Source of the DNA: UBA1366 sp047602575
Lineage (GTDB): Bacteria > Bacillota > Clostridia > Oscillospirales > Ruminococcaceae
Assembly (NCBI GenBank): GCA_047602575.1
Contig: JASGGY010000005.1
Span: 138,720 to 202,719, forward strand
DNA: 64,000 nucleotides
Reading direction: 5' to 3'
Shown: positions 24,633 through 30,850 of the stretch, piece by piece
Layout: every line of letters begins with the position of its first letter
How positions within the stretch are numbered: the first letter of the stretch is position 1
Position numbers and translations under genes: made by a program
The notes under the pieces: generated by a model
Database searches by the model: none
Told to the model about the DNA's origin: nothing
The model's input: the letters and a program-made list of their open reading frames with translations, nothing else

Positions 24633-25937
24633 GTGGGTTATTGGGAAGAATCACTGGAGTGTGCGACACCGTCGGAGATGAAGGCGCTGCAAAGCTTCCG
24701 CCTTTCGCAGACGGTGCGCAGGGTGTATGAAAACGTCGCATATTACCGCGCTAAAATGGACGAAATGGGAGTAAAGCCGGAGGACATTCAGTCGGCGGAC
24801 GACCTGAAAAAGCTGCCCTTTATGTACAAACAGGATTTGCGGGATACCTACCCCTACGGGCTATTCGCCGTGCCGATGGAGGATGTTGTGCGGCTGCACG
24901 CTTCTTCCGGAACGACTGGCAAGCAGATTGTCGTGGGCTATACAAGAAACGACCTCGACATCTGGGCGAACTGCTGCGCGCGTGCGCTGACCGCGGCGGG
25001 TGCTGACAAAACCGACTTCATGCACGTTTCCTACGGCTACGGCTTGTTTACCGGCGGGCTGGGGCTGCATGGTGGCGCGGAAAAGGTCGGCATGACCACC
25101 ATTCCCGTTTCAAGCGGCAATACCAACCGCCAGATCAACATCATCAAGGACTTCGGCTCGACGGTGATCTGCTGCACGCCGTCCTATGCGCTGTTCATTG
25201 CCGAAACCATGAACGAGATGGGCATCACAAAGGACGACATCAAGCTCAAGGCAGGCATTTTCGGCGCGGAAGCGTGGACGGAGGAAATGCGCGCGGAAAT
25301 CGAGGACAAGCTCGGGCTCAAAGCCATGGATATTTACGGGCTGACCGAAATCATCGGCCCCGGCGTTGCTTTTGATTGTATGGAGCAAAACGGTATGCAC
25401 GTCAACGAGGATCATTTCATCCCCGAAATCATCGACCCCGACACCGGCGAGGTGCTTCCCGACGGTGTGCAGGGCGAGCTGGTGTTCACCTGCATCACCA
25501 AAGAAGCCTTCCCGCTCATCCGCTACCGCACCCGTGACATCTGCACGCTCAAGCGCGAAAAATGCGCCTGTGGCAGAACGCTTGTGAAGATGATGAAGCC
25601 GCGCGGCAGAACCGACGATATGCTCATCATCCGCGGCGTAAACGTGTTCCCGTCGCAGATCGAAAGCGTTCTGCTTTCGCTCAATCTCACCGCACCCCAC
25701 TATCAGCTCATTGTTGATCGCATCAACAATACCGACGTGCTCGAGGTTCAGGTGGAGATTTCCGAGCAAATGCTCGGCGACACCGTCGGCAGTATCGAGG
25801 ACATGGAGGCTTCTATCAAGAATGCGATTGATTCAACCCTGGGCATTTCCGCAAAGATCCGTCTGGTTGAACCGAAAACCATCAAACGCAGCGAGGGCAA
25901 GGCGGTTCGCGTCATCGATAAAAGAAAATTAATATAA
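24633..25937 (+). CDS. paaK: Phenylacetate-CoA ligase (arylacetate-CoA ligase)
   Basis: A 434-aa adenylate-forming enzyme of the PaaK family: ASSGTTGKQIVVGYT (P-loop), IYGLTEIIGPGVAF, RYRTRDICTL, GRTDDMLIIRGVNVFPSQIE and the C-terminal KRSEGKAVRVIDKR. It interconverts arylacetates and arylacetyl-CoA with ATP. Next to IOR it could recover ATP from aryl-acetyl-CoA or activate imported arylacetates. The frame allows ATG 24615, but GTG 24633 is chosen because GGAGGG lies 7 nt before it. The iorA-iorB-paaK-ACT grouping is a recurrent anaerobe gene set. Confidence 0.93.
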   Translation: MGYWEESLECATPSEMKALQSFRLSQTVRRVYENVAYYRAKMDEMGVKPEDIQSADDLKKLPFMYKQDLRDTYPYGLFAVPMEDVVRLHASSGTTGKQIVVGYTRNDLDIWANCCARALTAAGADKTDFMHVSYGYGLFTGGLGLHGGAEKVGMTTIPVSSGNTNRQINIIKDFGSTVICCTPSYALFIAETMNEMGITKDDIKLKAGIFGAEAWTEEMRAEIEDKLGLKAMDIYGLTEIIGPGVAFDCMEQNGMHVNEDHFIPEIIDPDTGEVLPDGVQGELVFTCITKEAFPLIRYRTRDICTLKREKCACGRTLVKMMKPRGRTDDMLIIRGVNVFPSQIESVLLSLNLTAPHYQLIVDRINNTDVLEVQVEISEQMLGDTVGSIEDMEASIKNAIDSTLGISAKIRLVEPKTIKRSEGKAVRVIDKRKLI

Positions 25938-25966
25938 GCGCGTCGCGCAACGAAAGGTGGATTATT

Positions 25967-26398
25967 ATGACAGTCAAACAGCTTTCTGTTTTCGTGGAAA
26001 ACAAACCCGGCAGGCTCTCCTCCATCACAAAGCTTTTAGGGGATAATCAGATCGATATCCGTGCCATGTCTATTGCAGACACCAAGGATTTCGGCATTCT
26101 GCGCCTGATCGTCAACGACCCCGACAAGACGCTTGCCCTGCTCAAGGAAAATGATTATTCCGTGACCATCACAAATGTTATCGCAATCGGCATCACCGAC
26201 AAGCCCGGCGCGCTCGCCGGCGCGATGGAAACACTCTACGCCAACAACATCAGCGTCGAGTATATGTACGCATTCATCAGCAAAACCGACGACACCGCCT
26301 ACATCATCTTCCGCGTCGAAAACAACGAAAACGCCATCTCCTGCCTCAGCGAAGCCGGCTACAAAATCCTCACCAGCGCTGAAATCTACGATATGTAA
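25967..26398 (+). CDS. Tandem ACT-domain protein
   Basis: A 143-aa protein made of two ACT domains (about 1-70 and 71-143), the first starting KQLSVFVENKPGRLSSITKLL and the second IGITDKPGALAGAMETLYA. ACT domains bind amino acids and regulate metabolic enzymes. Homologues accompany paaK/ior operons and probably sense an aromatic amino acid, though the target is unproven. It is the last gene of the operon. The 200 bp after it contain a dispersed palindromic element and a heptamer array. Confidence 0.88.
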   Translation: MTVKQLSVFVENKPGRLSSITKLLGDNQIDIRAMSIADTKDFGILRLIVNDPDKTLALLKENDYSVTITNVIAIGITDKPGALAGAMETLYANNISVEYMYAFISKTDDTAYIIFRVENNENAISCLSEAGYKILTSAEIYDM

Positions 26399-26408
26399 TG
26401 TGGCGCTG

Positions 26409-26486
26409 CCCCATACCCCGCCAAGAGGGTCAAGCTGCCGTGCGCGGCAGCTACGACCCTTTGGAAACCCGTTGTTTTGTATGGGG
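26409..26486. repeat. Dispersed palindromic element, copy B
   Basis: The outer inverted repeat CCCCATAC (26409-26416) / GTATGGGG (26479-26486) encloses a hairpin GCTGCCG/CGGCAGC and the shared core CTTTGGAAACCCGTTGTTTT. It follows the ACT gene and could also act as the operon's terminator. Confidence 0.7.
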
Positions 26487-26535
26487 AAGTTTGTGGGTTT
26501 GAGCGATGTGGGGATTTTGTGCGATGTGTCCTCCT

Positions 26536-26570
26536 AATTTCTAACATCTGACCTCTGACCTCTGACTTCT
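26536..26570 (-). repeat. Tandem heptamer array (AGARGTY-type), 5 units
   Basis: On the minus strand, five consecutive 7-bp units: AGAAGTC, AGAGGTC, AGAGGTC, AGATGTT and AGAAATT. A second five-unit array of the same heptamer lies at 58549-58583 on the plus strand. Confidence 0.75.
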
Positions 26571-26598
26571 AAAAAACGAAAGCAGGCGCGGAAACTGA

Positions 26599-28002
26599 AT
26601 GAGAATTTTAATCAAGGTGCTTGTGTGTGCGGGAGCGGTGCTGCTGACGAGTGCCTGCGGGCTGGGCGGGGCGGACTCCGTGACGGTGTTTGATGTGTCG
26701 AAAGCATCGCAGGAGGATGCGTCCGATGCCGGATCGAAGGATGTCGCCTCGCCCGAACGTCCCGCGGCAAAGCAAGTCACAAAGGTGAAGCCCGTCAAGC
26801 TGTTGGAGCAACCCGCCGAGCCGATTGCCGACAGCACGCTGCCGCGCGTGGACATTGTTACTGACGATGCGGATTACACGCTGGGCATGGAGGCTTACAC
26901 CGACGCGACGGTTTCTGTTTCCAATGCGGCAGGGAATGATGTAACGGCGCAGGCTGCCGGTGTGCGGCTGCGGGGAAATTCCACCGCCGAGCCGTGGAAA
27001 AAGCCGCTGCGGATTAAATTTGACCAGCAGGTATCGATGTTCGGCAGAAACGCCGAGCGGAGCTGGACGCTGCTGGCGAATAGTTATGACAAGACGCTGC
27101 TGCACAACGTGATTGCATATGACCTCTACGCGTACCTGTCGCCGGCGGGAACGTTCTCTTCGGTGTGTGTGCCGGTGGATGTGTATGTCAACGGCGGTTA
27201 TCAGGGCGTTTACACCCTCTGCGACCAGATTGAAACGGGGAGCGGGCGGGTGGACATCAACCCCGTGCCCGCAACCGATCCCGCGCAGACGGATTTCTTG
27301 ATTGAACAGGACTACCGCGCGTATTACACCGGCGGCGATACCGGCGACGAGGGCGAGGGCTGGTTCTGGATGAACACGGTCAACGAGTGCTTTGCGGTAA
27401 AATCCCCCGATCCGGACGGCGGGGATAACGCCGCGCAGACAGCATACATCAAGGATTTTATGGATCAGACCTACGCGGTGATTCTGACAAAAAACTGGGA
27501 TGAAATTCAGGCGAGGATTGACGTGGATTCGTTCATCAACGGCTTTATGGCGGCGGAAATCATCAAATCGCAGGACATCAGCCAGTCGAGCGCGTATTTT
27601 TATAAAACCGCCGGTGGAAAGCTGAAATTCGGTCCGCTGTGGGACTGCGATCTGAGCATGGGCTGCGGCGATACCGGGGCGGCGGACGCGGATTTTGTGG
27701 CGGAAAAGAACTTCCTGTTTGCCGCGCTGATGGATGTGCCAGAGTTTCGGGCGCAGTATACCACGCGCTTTGCTGCGGTGCGGGAGGATGTGCTTGCGCA
27801 TATGCTGGCGAAAATCACCGCGCTCATCGATGCAGACGGCGCGTCTTTTACGAATGATTATCACAATTGGGAACGCAATTTCAACTGGTGTTCCGACGAA
27901 GTCAAGGCGCTGGGCAGCTATAACGAGCAGGTCGCATACATGAAAAGCTGGCTGGAAAAACGGATGAACTGGCTTGCGCAGGAATATGCGGCGCGCGGAT
28001 GA
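26599..28002 (+). CDS. CotH-family lipoprotein
   Basis: A 467-aa lipoprotein. The signal peptide ends in lipobox LTSAC (Cys20). A Ser/Ala/Lys-rich linker leads into a CotH kinase-like domain (about 90-460) with VRLRGNST, KPLRIKFD, WTLLANSYDKTLLHNVIAYD, NGGYQGVYTLCDQIE, LIEQDYRAYY and FGPLWDCDLSMGCG. The last holds the Asp pair expected for metal/ATP binding in CotH protein kinases. In spore formers CotH phosphorylates coat proteins. In gut clostridia many CotH proteins are extracellular with unknown targets. The protein is predicted on the outer face of the membrane. The stop is followed by a membrane-protein gene. Confidence 0.87.
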   Translation: MRILIKVLVCAGAVLLTSACGLGGADSVTVFDVSKASQEDASDAGSKDVASPERPAAKQVTKVKPVKLLEQPAEPIADSTLPRVDIVTDDADYTLGMEAYTDATVSVSNAAGNDVTAQAAGVRLRGNSTAEPWKKPLRIKFDQQVSMFGRNAERSWTLLANSYDKTLLHNVIAYDLYAYLSPAGTFSSVCVPVDVYVNGGYQGVYTLCDQIETGSGRVDINPVPATDPAQTDFLIEQDYRAYYTGGDTGDEGEGWFWMNTVNECFAVKSPDPDGGDNAAQTAYIKDFMDQTYAVILTKNWDEIQARIDVDSFINGFMAAEIIKSQDISQSSAYFYKTAGGKLKFGPLWDCDLSMGCGDTGAADADFVAEKNFLFAALMDVPEFRAQYTTRFAAVREDVLAHMLAKITALIDADGASFTNDYHNWERNFNWCSDEVKALGSYNEQVAYMKSWLEKRMNWLAQEYAARG

Positions 28003-28027
28003 AATGGGAAAGCATGGAATAATTGCA

Positions 28028-28522
28028 ATGATGAAAAAACACAAAAATCTGATCACGCTCGTGTTGATTGTGCTGTGCGCGGCGGGGATTGGCACGGGGA
28101 TTTATTTTCTCTGGAAAAGCAGTGCGGATGCGGCGCTGGACAGCGTGAAAAGCTTTTACATCGGCATGGGGCTGATCGTTGCGGCGGCGGCTGGGATGAC
28201 GGCGACGTTGCTCCTTCGCTTCTGGCTGGAAATCCGCTGGGTGCTGCCGGTGTGGGGGGCGATGCTGCTTAGTCTGGCGCTGTTTGCGAAGCTGATGGTC
28301 GCGGGCTGGGGCGGTGTGCAGAAAGCAGACAATCTCATGCTGGAGTCGCTTTTTCAGATCGTGCTGCTGCTGGCGTATCTGGGAACGGCGGCGGGCTTAA
28401 CGGCGCTGTTCCGCCGGCTGTACCGCGTAAAAAAGATTTCCTATAGCGCGCCTGCCTGCTGGACGGGAGCGGTGCTGATTTACTTGTCGCCGTGGATTCT
28501 GGCGCTGACGGGCGTGCTGTAA
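28028..28522 (+). CDS. Small polytopic membrane protein, unknown
   Basis: About 164 residues with four to five hydrophobic segments (KNLITLVLIVLCAAGIGTGI, FYIGMGLIVAAAAGMTATLL, VLPVWGAMLLSLALFAKLMV, IVLLLAYLGTAAGLTALF and a C-terminal LIYLSPWILALTGVL). No family is recognised. The frame is open from 27974, overlapping the end of the CotH gene. The ATG pair at 28028/28031 is chosen because it places a lysine-rich start before the first helix, but no convincing Shine-Dalgarno is present. Adjacent to and probably co-transcribed with the CotH-family lipoprotein gene. The 248 bp downstream (28523-28770) show only the ferredoxin promoter. Confidence 0.6.
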   Translation: MMKKHKNLITLVLIVLCAAGIGTGIYFLWKSSADAALDSVKSFYIGMGLIVAAAAGMTATLLLRFWLEIRWVLPVWGAMLLSLALFAKLMVAGWGGVQKADNLMLESLFQIVLLLAYLGTAAGLTALFRRLYRVKKISYSAPACWTGAVLIYLSPWILALTGVL

Positions 28523-28685
28523 AAGCTCACCGGTCAAAATGCGCGGGTAATAGCATGTTTCGGAAATATCAGGGAAAATGCGCAGAATGTTGGTGAAACT
28601 GCACGGCAGGCAGCGTGAAATTTAAGCAAATTGCTGAAAATGAACGAGCATCCTGCGCTTTTCATGCAAATTTTCCGGAATGCAC

Positions 28686-28714
28686 TTGCTTTTTTCACCG
28701 AAAGCTGATATGAT
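28686..28714 (+). promoter_or_regulatory. Promoter of the ferredoxin gene
   Basis: TTGCTT (28686-28691) and TATGAT (28709-28714) have a 17-bp spacer. Confidence 0.65.
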
Positions 28715-28770
28715 AAAAGATGTAGAAAGCGAATGCTTTCTGATCAGAACATCAAAGGGAGGTTTTTTAC

Positions 28771-28941
28771 ATGGCTTACAAAATTACAGAGGATTGCATC
28801 AGTTGTGGTGCATGCGAAAGCGAATGTCCGGTCAATGCGATTTCTCAGGGCGACTCGATCTATGTGATCGACGAAGCGACCTGCATTGATTGCGGCGCTT
28901 GCGCCGGCGTCTGCCCCGTGGGCGCACCGGTAGAAGGCTAA
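28771..28941 (+). CDS. 2[4Fe-4S] ferredoxin, clostridial type
   Basis: A 56-aa protein beginning MAYKITEDCISCGAC. Two cluster motifs are complete: CISCGACESECP and CIDCGACAGVCP, each CxxCxxCxxxCP. It is the classic clostridial small ferredoxin, the soluble low-potential electron carrier of anaerobes. Partners would include indolepyruvate oxidoreductase and other ferredoxin-linked enzymes. GGGAGG lies 8 nt before ATG. It is monocistronic with its own promoter. The stop codon touches the left end of a MITE-like element, which therefore forms its 3' UTR. Confidence 0.96.
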   Translation: MAYKITEDCISCGACESECPVNAISQGDSIYVIDEATCIDCGACAGVCPVGAPVEG

Positions 28942-29142
28942 GGCAACACAGCACAATTCACGCCTACGGCTTGGTACGCATCTAGCTTGCAAAAATTCCG
29001 CCATTTTGCCCAAAAATCCCTTGCAGGGCGTCAGCCTTGCTACAGTCTTTTTGAACAAACTGGCAAAATTTTTACCGCTGTTCATCAGTTTTTAAAGAAC
29101 AGCGTGGCTATCCTGCGCACCAGAATTGCGCGGTGCCGCCTT
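28940..29142. mobile_element. MITE-like element, copy 2 (about 203 bp)
   Basis: Diverged copy of 21432-21612 with the same order of motifs. It has imperfect terminal inverted repeats (AAGGCAACACAGCACAATTC against the complement of GAATTGCGCGGTGCCGCCTT) and a nested inner stem in which a pair has changed on both sides (GCCA/TGGC here, GTCA/TGAC in copy 1). It carries about 20 extra bases near the right end. It begins in the ferredoxin stop codon. Confidence 0.72.
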
Positions 29143-29153
29143 GCTTCCACATA

Positions 29154-29187
29154 AAACCGACCGCCTTTGCCGACGGTCGGTTTTTTT
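29154..29187. terminator. Bidirectional terminator between ferredoxin and ogg
   Basis: AAAACCGACCG and CGGTCGGTTTT flank a 10-nt loop, with a T-run on the plus strand and an A-run on the left for minus-strand use. Confidence 0.85.
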
Positions 29188-29188
29188 G

Positions 29189-29998
29189 TTATAAAGCGCA
29201 GAGCGCGGGGTTGCGGCGGATGTAATGGAACAAGTACTGCTGTGCGATGCCCTGCGTTGCGGCGGTGCAGGCGGGCAGCCCATCGGGGTAAAACCGCGCC
29301 ATGACGCGTTTCATCCAGACGTCCATCGGTACGACTTCTGTGCGGTACTGCCCGTAGAGTAGCGCGCAGTCCGCAACCTTTGTGCCCACGCCGATGATCT
29401 GCATCAGCTGTGCGCGGGCATCCGCTAAGGACATGGTTTCCAGCGAATCGAGCCGGACGACGCCGTCAACTAGTTTCTGCGCCGCGTCGGCGAGATACCG
29501 CGCGCGAAAGCCCGCCCGCAGAGGGGCAAGTCCTGCCTCGCCCGCCTGTGCAAGCTGTGCCGGTGTCGGGAAGCCGCTGAACAGCGCGCACATCCGCGCG
29601 ATGATGCCCTTGATGCGCGGGATGTTGTTGTTCTGCGAAAGGATGAACGAGCAAAGCGCCTCCCAGCCGTCCTGGCGCAGCAGGCGCATACCGGGCGAAA
29701 ACCGGCAGGCGGCGGACAAGGTTTCGTCGTCGGCGTAGCGGTTCTTCAGGGCGGCATAATCGGTCGCGAGGTCAAAATACCGCACCCAGACCGACAAGAA
29801 CGTGTCCTCATCGGTGTTTTCAAGCACAAAATAGTCGCGCTCCCTGCGGATAACCAGCGCCAGATCGCGCGCAAAACCGGTATAAGCGCCGTCCGCGCGC
29901 CGTTCCCACCGGAACGCCTGCCCGCAGTCGAGCGTCTGGTCAAGGTCAAAGTCCTCCTGCTTCAGGACAAGGTCCGCGCCGCGACGGTAAAAGTCCAT
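29189..29998 (-). CDS. ogg: 8-oxoguanine DNA glycosylase/AP lyase (OGG1-type)
   Basis: A 269-aa base-excision-repair enzyme. The N-terminal domain has DCGQAFRW (24-31). The HhH-GPD domain has FILSQNNNIPRIKGII and the hairpin IIGVGTKVADCALL, with the expected Schiff-base Lys207 and catalytic Asp226 in VVPMDVWMKRV. It removes 8-oxo-G opposite C and nicks the strand. The start is supported by a promoter about 35 bp upstream. It converges on the ferredoxin/MITE region, from which a bidirectional terminator separates it. Confidence 0.92.
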   Translation of the reverse strand: MDFYRRGADLVLKQEDFDLDQTLDCGQAFRWERRADGAYTGFARDLALVIRRERDYFVLENTDEDTFLSVWVRYFDLATDYAALKNRYADDETLSAACRFSPGMRLLRQDGWEALCSFILSQNNNIPRIKGIIARMCALFSGFPTPAQLAQAGEAGLAPLRAGFRARYLADAAQKLVDGVVRLDSLETMSLADARAQLMQIIGVGTKVADCALLYGQYRTEVVPMDVWMKRVMARFYPDGLPACTAATQGIAQQYLFHYIRRNPALCAL

Positions 29999-30032
29999 AC
30001 GGTTTTCCCCTCAAAATTCGTAGTATAGACCC

Positions 30033-30061
30033 ATTATACTAGAAAAAACGCGGTTTTTCAA
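30033..30061 (-). promoter_or_regulatory. Promoter of ogg
   Basis: Minus-strand TTGAAA (30056-30061) and TATAAT (30033-30038) are 17 bp apart. The divergent gene at 30098 must be transcribed from the same 100-bp gap. Confidence 0.7.
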
Positions 30062-30097
30062 GTCAAAGAAATCTTTTCCGACAAAGGAGATTGGCAT

Positions 30098-30782
30098 ATG
30101 AGAGAAAGCATTCTGACCATTCCGGTCAACGAGGTGTTCGAGCCGAAATGCGGCTGCCCGATGTGCGAAATGCGCGATATGCTGGAGTCGCGTTGCATCG
30201 AATATATCATGGGTGCGGCGATGATGGAGCCGGACGTGCGGATCGAAACCAACAAGCTGGGGTTTTGTAAGGAGCATTTTGAAATGATGCGCGCGTGCAA
30301 GAACCGGCTGTCGCTCGCGCTGATGCTCGAAGAGCCACCTCAAGGAAATCGAACAGACGATTTTCACGGGGAAAAAGCTGTTTGAGAACCGCGCCGCCAA
30401 GCAGAAAAAAGCCGCGAAGCTAAACTGTGACTGCTTTGTCTGCTCGAAAATCCAATGGGGGATGGACAGGCTTCTGGTGACGGTGTTCGAGCTGTTTGAA
30501 AATTCATCGGACTTCCGGCGGTTGTTTTCCGAGCAGAAATACCTTTGCCTGCCGCATTATGAACTGCTCACGACGCTTTGTGCGGAATCCGCTTCCAAAA
30601 AAACGCAGCCGGTTTTTGCAAAGGCGTGCGAGGAGCTGGTGAAAAAATATCTTGACGAGCTGACGAAGGACGTTTCGCATTACTGTAAAATGTACGACTA
30701 CCGCAACGCCGGTGCAAATGCCGATTGGGGCAATTCCAAAGACAGCATCGAGCGCGCGATTAAATTCCTGACCTCACGCTAA
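30098..30782 (+). pseudogene. DUF6062-type protein gene with a single-base frameshift
   Basis: Two consecutive frames encode halves of one protein. The first (from ATG 30098) gives RESILTIPVNEVFEPKCGCP, a CGCPMCEMRDMLESRC cysteine cluster and NKLGFCKEHFEMM. After GAAGAG at 30334 one surplus C (30335/30336) shifts the frame. Correcting it continues HLKEIEQTIFTGKKLF, then CDCFVCSKI and EQKYLCLPHYELL to the stop at 30780-30782. The family (DUF6062 as I recall it, Clostridia-specific) has paired CxxC motifs suggesting metal binding; its role is unknown. Both halves are otherwise intact, so the lesion is recent or a sequence error. Confidence 0.8.
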
Positions 30783-30794
30783 AAATCACAAAAG

Positions 30795-30837
30795 AAACCC
30801 CGTACGCATTCGTGTGAAAACGAAACGTACGGGGTTG
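30795..30837. terminator. Bidirectional terminator
   Basis: AACCCCGTACG (30796-30806) and CGTACGGGGTT (30826-30836) enclose a short inner CGT/ACG stem, between convergent genes. Confidence 0.75.
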
Positions 30838-30850
30838 TTCTTCGTAAAGG

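Noticed and set aside
26608..28095. 495-codon open frame on the minus strand opposite the CotH gene
   Set aside because: Basic, low-complexity translation typical of the antisense of GC-rich genes; no domain, no Shine-Dalgarno. The plus strand has a clear lipoprotein and CotH motifs.
28744..29085. Minus-strand frames in both MITE-like elements (also 21371-21553) encoding similar peptides with KGFLGK and PSRRRELC
   Set aside because: The similarity follows from the repeated DNA itself. The reading frames have no ribosome sites and overlap structured inverted repeats.
30098..30782. Two separate small genes (30098-30385 and 30462-30782)
   Set aside because: The bases between them continue the conserved protein in the second frame, so a single frameshifted gene explains both.
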